Source of the DNA: Stygiobacter sp. RIFOXYC2_FULL_38_25
GTDB taxonomy: Bacteria; Bacteroidota; Ignavibacteria; Ignavibacteriales; Melioribacteraceae
Direction of reading: 5' to 3'
Assembly: GCA_001803165.1 (NCBI GenBank)
Contig: MHAZ01000021.1
Coordinates: 1-64,000 of the forward strand
DNA: 64,000 nt
The notes under the pieces were generated by a model. The model saw nothing but the letters and a program-made list of their open reading frames with translations, was not told the origin of the DNA and searched no databases. Positions 50,155 to 59,265 of the stretch are shown one piece after another. Made by a program: the position numbers and the translations under genes. Positions within the stretch are counted from its first letter, which is position 1. Every line of letters begins with the position of its first letter.

Positions 50155-50502
50155 ATGGCGTTTGATGAAAAGCTTGCAAATAGAGTAAGGGAAGCTATTT
50201 CCGATGTTGGAAAAGTTGAAGAAAAAAAGATGATGGGCGGGCTCACTTTTATGGTGAACGACAAAATGTGCGTCGGCATAATAAACAACGATTTAATGTG
50301 TAGAATTGACCCGGCTAATTATGAAACTGCTTTAGAAATAAACGGCTGCCGCGAAATGGATTTTACGGGTCGTCCAATGAAAGGATTTGTTTTTGTTAGT
50401 GCCGATGGAATCATAAAGAAAAAAGATTTTGAATACTGGATTAATCTTTCTTTAGAATACAATAAGAAAGCAAAGCCCTCTCCCAAGAAGAAAAAGAGGT
50501 AA
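50155..50502 (+). CDS. TfoX N-terminal-domain protein
   Basis: 115-aa protein of the TfoX/Sxy N-terminal family: 'MMGGLTFMVNDKMCVGI' near residue 25, 'MDFTGRPMKGFVFV', and a basic Lys-rich tail ('PSPKKKKR'). TfoX regulates competence in some bacteria, but the isolated N-terminal domain has no proven function. It follows rsmI by 25 bases with AAAGGAAG before the ATG and lies 17 bases from the DUF1569-like gene. Confidence 0.87.
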   Translation: MAFDEKLANRVREAISDVGKVEEKKMMGGLTFMVNDKMCVGIINNDLMCRIDPANYETALEINGCREMDFTGRPMKGFVFVSADGIIKKKDFEYWINLSLEYNKKAKPSPKKKKR

Positions 50503-50519
50503 ACTCAGAGAGGATAAAC

Positions 50520-50969
50520 ATGAAGATTTTATTTCAAAAAGAAGTTGTTACAGAAATTGTAGATAGAATTAACAAACTAACACCGGAAACGCAAAGAGTT
50601 TGGGGAACGATGCGCGTTGACCAAATGCTTGCACATTGCACTGTGGGAATGCAAACCGCTACCGGCGAAAAGTTTCTACAATCAAATATCTTCTTAAGAA
50701 TGATTGGTTCCCTTTTGAAATCCCAGACAACAAACGACAAACCATTCAGAAGAAGCAGTCCAACACATCCCGGCTTTATAATTGGCAATACGGAATCGTT
50801 CGAAAAAGAGAAGCTGACTTTACTTTCTCTTATTCAAAAATTTCATGCTGGCGGTGAGGCTAAATGTACAACCAATCCTAATGCATTCTTTGGTAAGCTT
50901 AATCCAATTCAGTGGAGTTCGCAGATGTATAAACATTTAGATCATCACTTACGGCAGTTTGGAGTTTAA
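50520..50969 (+). CDS. DUF1569-like protein
   Basis: 149-aa protein similar in pattern to the DUF1569 family, a DinB-like helical bundle: 'INKLTPETQRVWGTMRVDQMLAHC' style N-terminus with a conserved His and a C-terminal 'FFGKLNPIQWSSQMYKHLDHHLRQF'. The clustered histidines ('KHLDHHL') suggest metal binding. Function unknown. It is likely to be co-transcribed with the TfoX-N gene. Confidence 0.75.
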   Translation: MKILFQKEVVTEIVDRINKLTPETQRVWGTMRVDQMLAHCTVGMQTATGEKFLQSNIFLRMIGSLLKSQTTNDKPFRRSSPTHPGFIIGNTESFEKEKLTLLSLIQKFHAGGEAKCTTNPNAFFGKLNPIQWSSQMYKHLDHHLRQFGV

Positions 50970-51062
50970 ACAATTCTTGAATCCAAATTCTATTTTTAGT
51001 TAAGTTTGCTGAAAAGAAACTAACCGGATAGTTTTTTGGTTTAGTAAGTAAAGGAGAAAATT

Positions 51063-51608
51063 ATGTTACAAGTTCAAGATGTTGATCTAACGCCGAATCC
51101 GCAAGCGCTTAAGTTTATATTAAACGAGAAACTGCTTACTAGGGAAACGCGCAATTACAAGACTTCCGAAGAAGCCCAGAACGATCCTCTTGCGAGCGGC
51201 ATTTTTGCTATTGGCGGAGTTGTTTCGGTTTTCTATATGGATAAGTTTATTACTATCGAAAAAGACCCTAAAGTTGCATGGGGAAACATCCAGCGCCCAT
51301 TTGTCGAGTTCATAAAGAATTTTGACAAAGCACAAATCCCGGCGGAGAATGATGTTCCTCAAATGTCGAGCGAAGAAGAAACTGCTCTTCTAAAAAAGAT
51401 TAATGAAATTCTCGATACGCGCGTACGACCGGCATTGGCTGGTGACGGCGGCGGCTTAGAAGTAATGGGACTTGATGGACACACATTGAAGATTCGTTAC
51501 CAGGGCGCTTGTGGAAGCTGCCCAAGCTCAATTCGTGGTACCCTGGTTGCAATAGAGAACCTTCTTCGCCGCGAGGTTAATTCTACAATTGAAGTTGTTT
51601 CGGCGTAA
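51063..51608 (+). CDS. Nfu-type iron-sulfur cluster scaffold protein
   Basis: 181-aa protein with an N-terminal Nfu domain (about 1-88, 'DLTPNPQALKFILNEKLL') and a C-terminal NifU-like domain with the cluster motif 'GACGSCPSS' near residue 158. It delivers [4Fe-4S] clusters to target enzymes, of which this genome has many (for example the Flx-Hdr proteins). AAAGGAG precedes the ATG and a terminator follows. Confidence 0.93.
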   Translation: MLQVQDVDLTPNPQALKFILNEKLLTRETRNYKTSEEAQNDPLASGIFAIGGVVSVFYMDKFITIEKDPKVAWGNIQRPFVEFIKNFDKAQIPAENDVPQMSSEEETALLKKINEILDTRVRPALAGDGGGLEVMGLDGHTLKIRYQGACGSCPSSIRGTLVAIENLLRREVNSTIEVVSA

Positions 51609-51631
51609 TTCTTTCTAAAGTGTTTAAAACA

Positions 51632-51657
51632 AAAAATCCCGCTTCAGCGGGATTTTT
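51632..51657. terminator. Bidirectional terminator between nfu and the 53-aa gene
   Basis: AAAAATCCCGC (51632-51642), TTCA loop, GCGGGATTTTT (51647-51657): a perfect 11-bp hairpin with A-run and T-run on the two sides, so it can end transcripts from both converging genes. Confidence 0.88.
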
Positions 51658-51679
51658 CATTTACAGCAATTCTTTAGAT

Positions 51680-51841
51680 TTAGTTAATCGTATTTATTTT
51701 GCTGATATCGTCAAGTCTAACAAATTTTTCGTTGAATTTGTAGCTTCCGTTTGCTGATTTAACAGTTTTAACCACTTTAACATTAACGACAGTGGATCTT
51801 ACTTTTTTTGCTTTGTCGCCAAAGGTCTGGGTTTTAGCCAT
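51680..51841 (-). CDS. Conserved 53-aa basic protein
   Basis: A short gene on the minus strand: 'MAKTQTFGDKAKKVRSTVV' to 'LDDISKINTIN'. Its ATG at 51841 is preceded by GAGG at seven to ten bases, and the bidirectional terminator lies just after its stop. It is basic, with Thr- and Lys-rich beta-strand pattern. I recall similar short 'MAKTQ(S/T)FGDK' proteins in Chlorobi and Ignavibacteria, usually of unknown function. It fills most of a 315-base gap that would otherwise look empty. Confidence 0.72.
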   Translation of the reverse strand: MAKTQTFGDKAKKVRSTVVNVKVVKTVKSANGSYKFNEKFVRLDDISKINTIN

Positions 51842-51923
51842 TATATACCTCGTTTAATTTTTGCTGCCAAATCTATAAAAAAACATCTAAAAATGGAAAT
51901 CACCTTTAAAATTTGGTTATCGG

Positions 51924-53768
51924 CTACTTTAGCCCAAATTCTACTGCATTTTTGATAGTATGAAGCGCTGAGGGTGTTTGCCTATCAACCCAAAGCTGCA
52001 CTAAACCAGAATTTGCCGGTCCGCCATAATTCTTTATCCATGAAGCCGCACGCCCATTTTCATCTTTAGCATAAACCTTGGTTACTTGATCTGCATTCAC
52101 ACCAGCCATTGTAATTTTGAATCCTCTTAAACCAATCTTCTTTCCTTCTTCAGTTAAATAAGAAGGTGTTAATCCTTTCATTGCTTCTGTTAATTCACCG
52201 CCGTAATCAATTCCAAAATACTTTGTGGCTTTGCGGTAATCTAGCTCTGTGAGTTTTCCGGATTGATCTTGAATGTAAGCAAGGGGATTCTCGCCTAACA
52301 GAACTACTCTGTTATCACCTTTTAGTAATTCCCGCAGCAAATCCGTTTTTGTGGAATCGTTAACAACCGGTTTAGGGAAATAATTCTTAGCGAATACTAC
52401 TACAGAAGGGAGCCGGTCATTCATTCTATCTTGCATAAAAGTTTTTAGCTTTGCAGCATCGAGCAATTCATATCCTTCGCGTACAAAATAATCGCGGATA
52501 AATTCATCCGTCTTGTTGGAGAAGTAATTATAGATTTTAGATTCTTCCCAGTAAACTGCTTTCTTAGATTTTCCATGTCTATCGCTGGTTTGCTGCGAAC
52601 CGCCAATAGCGTATAAACATCCGTCATCCGAGCCAAAATAAACAACTCCATCATGTACAACCGGAGAGGAGTGAATTCTATCGCCGGTTTTGAAATTCCA
52701 AAGTTCTTTGCCGGTCTCTGCACTCAACGCAAAAAAATTGCTGCTGTAATCGCCTCCATAAACTACGCCCGATGCAATCGCCATAGTCGTCCAAACCGGC
52801 GTTTTAGTTTTGTATCTCCAATTTTCATACGTGGTCTTAATGTTTAGTGAATTAACAAAATGCCCGTCAGATGTTCCAACAATAACATTGTCCTTGTAAA
52901 TAGCCGGAGTAGAAATAACCCAGGACATTTTGTGATCATATTTCCAATTCAGTTTTCCGGTTTCCCGGTTAACACAATAAAGAACACCTTCTCTGCTTCC
53001 CACGAGTACTACATCCTCATGGATTGTTGGCGATGAAATAAGCGCGCTTCTATCAAAGAGAAATTCTTCGATATTGATTTTTACACCGTCAGTTTCATAA
53101 ATCCATTTTGGCTCATGACTTTTCAAATCAAGCGCGTAAAGTTTTCCGGCATTATCTCCAAAGTAGATTATGCCTTCAGCAACAGCCGGAGTTGATCTGA
53201 TCCTTGAGCCGGCAAAATATTTCCAGAGAAGTTTTCCGTTGTTCGAATTAACAGCATATAAATTGCCATCGCCGCTGCCGGTGTAAACAACATTATCAAC
53301 AACTGTCGCGCTGGAAACGTAATAATCAAACTCCCATTTATAGGCTAACTCTTTTCCTAAATTAAATTTCCAGATCAGCTTTCCATTGGTTGAATTAAGG
53401 CAATAAAGTAATCCATCCTTGCTTTGGAAAAACACTTTATCATTTGCAATTGTTGGAGATGATGTAACTGCTCCATTCGTTTTGAATTTCCAGATTTCAT
53501 TTCCTGTTAGTTCATCAAGACAATAAAGAAATGAATCGCCGCTTCCAAAGTAAATTTTGTTTTGATAAACCGCCGGGGTTGATCTTACAGCGCCTTTTGT
53601 TTCAAAAATAAATTTTACTTCCGGTGAAGAAAGAACAGCTTTCTCTTCAAAAACACTTGTATGCCGGGGATTTGAAAGAAATTGTATTTGAGCTAAGAGA
53701 GTGGAATTATTTGACAATGTTAGAAATGAAAAGATAAGAAGTGAAAGAATTGTTAGTCCATTCTTCAT
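51924..53768 (-). CDS. Secreted PQQ-type beta-propeller protein
   Basis: 614-aa exported protein. A signal peptide (1-26) precedes a propeller of PQQ-like repeats at residues 55-390, each with a 'GxxYALDxxTGxxxWKF' pattern ('LYCLDELTGNEIWKFKTNG', 'LYAVNSNNGKLLWKYFAGS'). These resemble BamB-type propellers without enzyme residues. Residues 410-614 form a separate alpha/beta domain ('VVLLGENPLAYIQDQSGKL') that I cannot assign; the 'VVVFAKNYFP' strands resemble a flavodoxin or glutamine-amidotransferase-like fold. It is single-standing. Confidence 0.85.
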   Translation of the reverse strand: MKNGLTILSLLIFSFLTLSNNSTLLAQIQFLSNPRHTSVFEEKAVLSSPEVKFIFETKGAVRSTPAVYQNKIYFGSGDSFLYCLDELTGNEIWKFKTNGAVTSSPTIANDKVFFQSKDGLLYCLNSTNGKLIWKFNLGKELAYKWEFDYYVSSATVVDNVVYTGSGDGNLYAVNSNNGKLLWKYFAGSRIRSTPAVAEGIIYFGDNAGKLYALDLKSHEPKWIYETDGVKINIEEFLFDRSALISSPTIHEDVVLVGSREGVLYCVNRETGKLNWKYDHKMSWVISTPAIYKDNVIVGTSDGHFVNSLNIKTTYENWRYKTKTPVWTTMAIASGVVYGGDYSSNFFALSAETGKELWNFKTGDRIHSSPVVHDGVVYFGSDDGCLYAIGGSQQTSDRHGKSKKAVYWEESKIYNYFSNKTDEFIRDYFVREGYELLDAAKLKTFMQDRMNDRLPSVVVFAKNYFPKPVVNDSTKTDLLRELLKGDNRVVLLGENPLAYIQDQSGKLTELDYRKATKYFGIDYGGELTEAMKGLTPSYLTEEGKKIGLRGFKITMAGVNADQVTKVYAKDENGRAASWIKNYGGPANSGLVQLWVDRQTPSALHTIKNAVEFGLK

Positions 53769-53855
53769 AAATATCTCGCGTTTGTGATGCTGATTAGACG
53801 AATCAAATATCGAAACAGCTTGGTTGTAGAAAAGTTTTTGAGAGAATTCTTGCGG

Positions 53856-54320
53856 TTAAATCAGATCACAAAATTCACCTTCTACCACGCCCAGAAGATC
53901 GGTTGGTGAAAGGTGCAACTGCATTCCGCGCACGCCGGCGCTGCAATAAATTTTCTCGTTAAGCTGTGCAGTTTCATCAATGAATGTGGGGAAAAGTTTC
54001 TTCATTCCAATTGGCGAACATCCGCCCCGGATGTATCCAGTTAGTGGTTGCAGTTCTTTTACTTTAATTAACTCAATACTTTTACTGCCTGAAGCCTTTG
54101 CGGCTTTTTTAAGGTTAAGTTCGAAGTTACCGGGAATTACAAATACAAGAAGTTCGTTGCGCTCGTTTCTTGCCACAAGTGTTTTGAAAACGGTTTCCGG
54201 TTCTGCGCCAATTTTATTTGCAACGGAAACCGCATCAATTTCATTTTCGTCGGATTCATACTCTACTGTTGAGTGAACAATATTTTTCGATTCAAGAATG
54301 CGTACCGCGTTCGTCTTCAA
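53856..54320 (-). CDS. ybaK: YbaK-type Cys-tRNA(Pro) deacylase
   Basis: 154-aa protein of the YbaK/EbsC family, which removes Cys mischarged onto tRNA-Pro. It has the family blocks 'VFKTLVARNERNELLVFVIPG' style strand near 45 (conserved Lys in 'TVFKTL'), 'GCSPIGMKKLFPTFID' near 110 and 'SAGVRGMQLHLSPTDL' near 130. It lies 23 bases downstream of the S41 protease gene, in the same direction. Editing fits the presence of proS in the window. Confidence 0.9.
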   Translation of the reverse strand: MKTNAVRILESKNIVHSTVEYESDENEIDAVSVANKIGAEPETVFKTLVARNERNELLVFVIPGNFELNLKKAAKASGSKSIELIKVKELQPLTGYIRGGCSPIGMKKLFPTFIDETAQLNEKIYCSAGVRGMQLHLSPTDLLGVVEGEFCDLI

Positions 54321-54343
54321 AACATTCTCCGCAATACAATCAA

Positions 54344-56437
54344 TTAATCCGTAGTAACCAGCTTCAATTTATTCTTAGATAGAATTAGATCGGCAAGAAT
54401 TCTTCCGGTTTCTTTTAAATCATAATCGCTTTCCTTTGAAACAGCCGGAGTAACTTCTTTCTTATCCTCAATCTTAATTCCCAAAATTTTCATTCTTTCA
54501 TCTTCACGTTTTTTTCTAGCTGCTTCGGCTTCATCACGTTCTGCCTTTCTAACTTCTTTATTCAACGAAAATTCTTTTTGTTCACGTGCTTTTTTGTAGT
54601 CCTTAATTTCATCAATCACCAACTGGAATTCCGGATCCTTTTGAGCTCTAGCTTCGTGTTTAGCTTCCAGCTCCGGTATAACGCTGCTAATATTCATGTA
54701 AGGCACGTAATCGGAAGAAGGAATTTGATCCCAGGCTAACGCGCTTGGTCTAGCTTCCTCGCCAAACTCATCAATTTCGTAACGTGACGGAAATAAAATA
54801 TCCGGCGAAACTCCTTTTCTTTGTGTGCTGCTTCCGTTAATGCGGTAAAATTTTGCTTGAGTTAATTTAATCTGTCCGGCTTTCTTACCTTCAGTACGAA
54901 TCATCATTCCAAGGTCAATCATATTTTGAACAGTACCTTTTCCCCAAGTTTTTTCGCCAATAATTACTCCTCTACCATAATCTTGAATTGCAGCGGCAAA
55001 TATTTCAGAAGCCGAAGCGCTTGAACGATCGACTAAAACAGCAAAAGGTCCGTCGTACAAAATTGTTGGATCAGGATCGCGGTCAACTTCAATTTGCTGG
55101 CGTGCATCTTTCACTTGAACTACCGGTCCCTCTTTTATGAATAGCCCGGTTAGCTGAATTGCTTCTTGAAGAGAGCCACCACCGTTACCGCGCAAATCCA
55201 TAATTATTCCATCAACTTTTTCTTCTTTGAATTTTGAAATGAGCGCTCTTACATCTCTTGTAGTGCTTTTATAATCCGGCTTGCCGGTACGCTGTCCCTC
55301 AAAATCGGTATAGAAAGTAGGCAGTTTTACAACACCAACTTTAAAATGCTTGCCATTCTGCTCAAAATTTAGAATTTCACTTTTTGCGGCTTGTTCTTCC
55401 AATTTAATTTGGTCGCGGATTAATTTAATTTCTTTCGGAATCGCGTTATCACCTTCTTCTTTCTTTAAAATTTGAAGACGAACTAACGTGCCTTTCTTTC
55501 CGCGAATAAGCTGAATAACATCATCAAGCCGCCAGCCGATCACATCAACCATTTCGCCATCTTCACCTTGAGCAACACCAACTATTCTATCTTCTTCATG
55601 CAGCAAATTACTTTTCTGCACCGGTCCGCCCGGCACAACAACTGCAACTGTTGTATAATCTCCTTCTTGTCTAAGCTGCGCACCAATTCCTTCAAGCGAA
55701 AGTTTCATTGCAATGCTAAAGTTATCGGAATTTACAGGAGAGAAATAATCCGTATGCGGATCGAGAGTTTGGGTTACCGAGTTTATGTAAATCGAAAAAA
55801 CATCCTCGGCTTCGTACTGAAGAACCACTTTGTGAAAATTCTGGTAACGTTTTAGCAAATCGGAATAAACTTTTTTAGCGTCTTTGTTTGAAAGAACCAA
55901 ACTGAGCGCATCGTTCTTTAGGCGTAACCGCCAAATCTCATTAAGCTCTTCTTCAGTTTTAGCCCATTCTGCTTTCTCACGGTCCGGTTTAAAAGTTTCG
56001 TTAACTGTAAAATCAAACTCTTTTTGAAGAACTTTCTTTACATACGCCACTCTTTCATTCACTCTATTCTTAAAAACGTTAAAAATCTGAAACGGAATTT
56101 CCAGACTGCCGTTGCGAATCATATCATCAAACATGAATCTGTACTTTTCAACCTGATCAATATCCGACTTAAGAAAATAGCTCTTCGTAACGTCCATACT
56201 TTTCAAGTATTCATTAAAAATTACAGATGAAAGTGAGTCGTTAAGCTGCTGTTTCTTATAGTGATAAACGGAAAGGAGACTTAAAATTATCTGCCCTTCC
56301 CGTTTGTAAAACTCATCCGGCACAATAACTTTTGTAGAATCTATTTTATGGTCTTTTTTAAGTACAAGGCTTGGATCTTGTGCATAAGCTGAAACAACAA
56401 ATAAGACCAGCAAAAACAGAACTGAGATTTTTTTCAT
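54344..56437 (-). CDS. prc: C-terminal processing peptidase (Prc/Tsp-type, S41)
   Basis: 697-aa periplasmic protease. A signal peptide (1-19) precedes a helical N-terminal tail-specific-protease domain (to about 225), a PDZ domain (about 240-330, 'LEGIGAQLRQEGDYTTVAVV'), and the S41 catalytic domain with 'DRSSASASEIFAAAIQDYGRG' style Ser near residue 470 and Lys in 'GEKTWGKGTVQ'. A C-terminal basic coiled region follows ('KAREQKEFSLNKEVRKAER'). It degrades or matures envelope proteins by their C-termini. It is probably co-transcribed with ybaK downstream. Confidence 0.92.
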   Translation of the reverse strand: MKKISVLFLLVLFVVSAYAQDPSLVLKKDHKIDSTKVIVPDEFYKREGQIILSLLSVYHYKKQQLNDSLSSVIFNEYLKSMDVTKSYFLKSDIDQVEKYRFMFDDMIRNGSLEIPFQIFNVFKNRVNERVAYVKKVLQKEFDFTVNETFKPDREKAEWAKTEEELNEIWRLRLKNDALSLVLSNKDAKKVYSDLLKRYQNFHKVVLQYEAEDVFSIYINSVTQTLDPHTDYFSPVNSDNFSIAMKLSLEGIGAQLRQEGDYTTVAVVVPGGPVQKSNLLHEEDRIVGVAQGEDGEMVDVIGWRLDDVIQLIRGKKGTLVRLQILKKEEGDNAIPKEIKLIRDQIKLEEQAAKSEILNFEQNGKHFKVGVVKLPTFYTDFEGQRTGKPDYKSTTRDVRALISKFKEEKVDGIIMDLRGNGGGSLQEAIQLTGLFIKEGPVVQVKDARQQIEVDRDPDPTILYDGPFAVLVDRSSASASEIFAAAIQDYGRGVIIGEKTWGKGTVQNMIDLGMMIRTEGKKAGQIKLTQAKFYRINGSSTQRKGVSPDILFPSRYEIDEFGEEARPSALAWDQIPSSDYVPYMNISSVIPELEAKHEARAQKDPEFQLVIDEIKDYKKAREQKEFSLNKEVRKAERDEAEAARKKREDERMKILGIKIEDKKEVTPAVSKESDYDLKETGRILADLILSKNKLKLVTTD

Positions 56438-56523
56438 TAATACTTCCTTTTCAATAATCTTTATTACTAATACACATAAAATAATCTTTTAGTTTCACAA
56501 TAGACCATGCAAAAAAGCATTTC

Positions 56524-58230
56524 CTATTCCACATAAAGATACCGCTTAATCTTTTGCGTAGGCGTTTTCTCGAATGGCTCCGGCTGTTCAAAAATCTTAT
56601 TAATCCGCGAGAAAGTATTAACTCGCATATTTATTTGCACTAACAGGTCTGCAAAAATCTTGGCGATAATCTCTCTGGCTTTAGGCTCGCCAAGTTTCTG
56701 AATTCTAAACTCTTTATCAATTTCTTCATAATTAAGATAAACTTTTGCTACAAGCTGATCTCCTTTTTCCATTACAAGAGATTCCGCCACAAAAGGAAAC
56801 TCATTTATTATGGATTCGATTTCTTCCGGATAAATATTCTTTCCGTTGGAGCCAATAATAACATTCTTTGATCTGCCTTTGATATAAAGATAACCGTCAG
56901 TATCTATCACACCGAGATCGCCGCTTTTGAACCAACTATCTTTTGTAAAAACAGCGCCCGTTTTTTCCGGGTCTTTGTAATAACCCTTCATAACATTAGG
57001 ACCTTTAATTAAAATCTCACCTTCACCGTTTTTCGGATCGGGATCATCTATTTTAACTTGCATCCAGAGCATCGGCTTGCCTGCGGTACGCAAGCGTACT
57101 TTTTCCGGTCCGGTACCGGTTACAAGCGGCGATGTTTCAGTTAAACCATAACCAATTGCATAAGGAAATCCGGCTTCGCTTAAAAACTTTTCTACATCGG
57201 CAGATAGAGCGGCACCGCCAATGCAAAACATTCTCAACTCGCCGCCAAAAGTTTGCATCAATTTCTTGCCGGCAATTTTATTCAGCTTTCTTCGAATAGT
57301 TGGAATCTTATAAAGTCCGCGTACAATTGCTTTTTTATTAAACTCAGGCAAAATTCTATTGCGGTAAATTTTTTCTATGATGAGAGGAACAGCAAGCATT
57401 ACAGTTGGTTTTACTTTTTGAAGCGCCGGAAGCAGTGCTGCCGCAGTTGGCGGTTTATCAAGATACGTTACCGAAGCTCCGACTGTTAGCGGTACAACAA
57501 GCCCGAGCGTTGATTCAATAGTATGAAATAAAGGAAGTATAGAAAGCATTCTGTCGCTGGAATCTAAATGAACCATATCGAGCGTTGAGATTGCGTCGGA
57601 AACAACATTTTTGTGAGTGAGCATAACTCCTTTTGAGTGCCCGGTAGTGCCGCTTGTGTAAAGTATCAGCGCGAGGCTATCTTCTTCAACCTCATCCGGA
57701 ATTAATCCAACAAACTTCATCGCTGCTTCTTTAATCTTAGCAAACTCTTTCTTACCACCGGCAATTACTTCTTTTAGCAAATCGTTTTTTGTATTTGGAG
57801 GAATAACGGAAAAATCATCCATCAAGATTCTTGTTTGCAAAGAATCATATTCCAAATCATCAATCTTGTTGAAGTACTTTGCAGAAATAAAAATTGCTTT
57901 GCTTTCCGAATGGCGAATGATATGATGAACTTCTTCGGAGTGAAATTCCGTCATAATTGGAACGGCAATTGCGCCGATGGTAGTAATGGCAAAGTATGCT
58001 ATTCCCCAGTTCGGCTGATTTTCGCTGAGAATTGCAACTCTATCACCGGCAATTACACCTTCACTTTTTAGAAAGCGGATTACCTCATCAACCTTTGCTT
58101 TGAATTCCCGGTAAGTTATTTTCGGCTGATCTACAAAGGAAACCGCCGGACGGTCTGCAAACTGTTCTACAGCATTGTTCAATAAACAAAGCAAAGTATG
58201 CTTATCAAGATGTATCATGTTCACTCGCAT
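56524..58230 (-). CDS. Long-chain acyl-CoA synthetase-like AMP-forming ligase
   Basis: 568-aa ANL enzyme with the A3 loop 'LILYTSGTTGHSKGVMLTH' near residue 190, 'GYGLTETSPLV' (A5), 'WFKSGDLGVIDTDGYLYIKG' (A7/A8) and the C-terminal Lys in 'KTPTQKIKRYLYVE' near 561. The order fits fatty acid-CoA ligases, which activate free fatty acids with ATP and CoA. Its first residues 'MRVNMIHLDKH' suggest that the internal ATG (Met5) may be the true start. It is unlike the ACP-linked ligase at 18126. Confidence 0.9.
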   Translation of the reverse strand: MRVNMIHLDKHTLLCLLNNAVEQFADRPAVSFVDQPKITYREFKAKVDEVIRFLKSEGVIAGDRVAILSENQPNWGIAYFAITTIGAIAVPIMTEFHSEEVHHIIRHSESKAIFISAKYFNKIDDLEYDSLQTRILMDDFSVIPPNTKNDLLKEVIAGGKKEFAKIKEAAMKFVGLIPDEVEEDSLALILYTSGTTGHSKGVMLTHKNVVSDAISTLDMVHLDSSDRMLSILPLFHTIESTLGLVVPLTVGASVTYLDKPPTAAALLPALQKVKPTVMLAVPLIIEKIYRNRILPEFNKKAIVRGLYKIPTIRRKLNKIAGKKLMQTFGGELRMFCIGGAALSADVEKFLSEAGFPYAIGYGLTETSPLVTGTGPEKVRLRTAGKPMLWMQVKIDDPDPKNGEGEILIKGPNVMKGYYKDPEKTGAVFTKDSWFKSGDLGVIDTDGYLYIKGRSKNVIIGSNGKNIYPEEIESIINEFPFVAESLVMEKGDQLVAKVYLNYEEIDKEFRIQKLGEPKAREIIAKIFADLLVQINMRVNTFSRINKIFEQPEPFEKTPTQKIKRYLYVE

Positions 58231-58309
58231 TTAGTGGGTGTGAAAATAAATAATCTGTGTTTGTATTGCTTGATAGCAGAAGGAAATTCAGAGTCGAAAA
58301 TTGGAGATT

Positions 58310-59161
58310 CTAAACCGGATCTACATGAACAAAAACTTTATGTACTTCATCAATTTTCTCCAGCGCAAAACGGACTTCGTTTCCAATATCGTGAGATTCT
58401 TGAGTAGTTAAATTTCCATCCACTTCTACATGTATTTCTATGTGAAATTTATCGCCAACGTAGAGCGAGCGTAAATCGTTAATTCCTTTTACGCCATTAG
58501 TAGCTAAAGCAATCTTTCTTACTTCATTATCGAACTCTTTACCGGCGGAAGTGCCCATCAAATAATCTATGTTCTCTCTGGCAACCTCCCAACCGGATTT
58601 GAAAATGAACATAGCGACTAAAATCCCAGCCACACTGTCTATTACCGTATAATTCAAAGCCGCACCAATTACACCAAGCAGCGCAATTGAAGAAGCAAGA
58701 ACATCGTTGATGCTGTCAACCGATGCCGCTCGTATTGCCGGACTGTTGAACATCTTTGCGATTCCAACCTGGTATCGGTTCAGCAAAACCTTTGTAATAA
58801 TTGTAACGATTAAGACAACATACACCGCAGGAATTGTGTTGATTTCTTTTGGTTCAATGAAACGCTTTATGGATTCTTCAACAATGTTTATACCTACAAC
58901 GAAAGCAAATACGGAAAGTATAAATGCCGCAATTGGCTGTGCCGCATTATGCCCGAACTGATGTTTGGAATCCGGCTTCTCGCGGGACATGTTTACTGCG
59001 ATTTTGATACCGAATGAAACGAGTACATCTGTAAACGAATTGAGCGCTTCACTTATTACAGCTATTGAATTGGACAGAACACCAACAACTGCTTTGATAG
59101 CAAAGAGAAAAATGTTAATTCCAAGAGCAACATCGGTTGCGCGTTTTAGTCGTTTAGGCAT
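58310..59161 (-). CDS. Cation diffusion facilitator exporter, Mn-type motifs
   Basis: 283-aa CDF transporter with six membrane helices and a C-terminal ferredoxin-like cytoplasmic domain ('FHIEIHVEVDGNLTTQESHDIG'). The helix-2 metal motif is N41-x3-D45 ('NSFTD') and the helix-5 motif D149-x3-D153 ('DSIND'), where Zn exporters have His-x3-Asp. N/D-x3-D pairs are characteristic of Mn-exporting CDFs. It probably exports Mn2+, or Fe2+ less likely, by proton antiport. It is single-standing; a dispersed repeat lies between it and pepT. Confidence 0.85.
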   Translation of the reverse strand: MPKRLKRATDVALGINIFLFAIKAVVGVLSNSIAVISEALNSFTDVLVSFGIKIAVNMSREKPDSKHQFGHNAAQPIAAFILSVFAFVVGINIVEESIKRFIEPKEINTIPAVYVVLIVTIITKVLLNRYQVGIAKMFNSPAIRAASVDSINDVLASSIALLGVIGAALNYTVIDSVAGILVAMFIFKSGWEVARENIDYLMGTSAGKEFDNEVRKIALATNGVKGINDLRSLYVGDKFHIEIHVEVDGNLTTQESHDIGNEVRFALEKIDEVHKVFVHVDPV

Positions 59162-59221
59162 TCTATTGTTTTTAAATTGAATCCCGCTTGCGGGATGAAA
59201 TATCTCGATTAATTAAACAAA

Positions 59222-59257
59222 CAGATTCTTCTCCCGCCGTTGGCGGGATCAGAATGA
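59222..59257. repeat. Dispersed repeat copy R5
   Basis: AGATTCTTC (59222-59230), a palindromic core CCCGCCGTTGGCGGG, and TCAGAATGAC (59248-59257). It lies in the gap between pepT and the CDF gene. The core differs in sequence from R2 but keeps the palindrome. Confidence 0.8.
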
Positions 59258-59265
59258 CAAAATAT

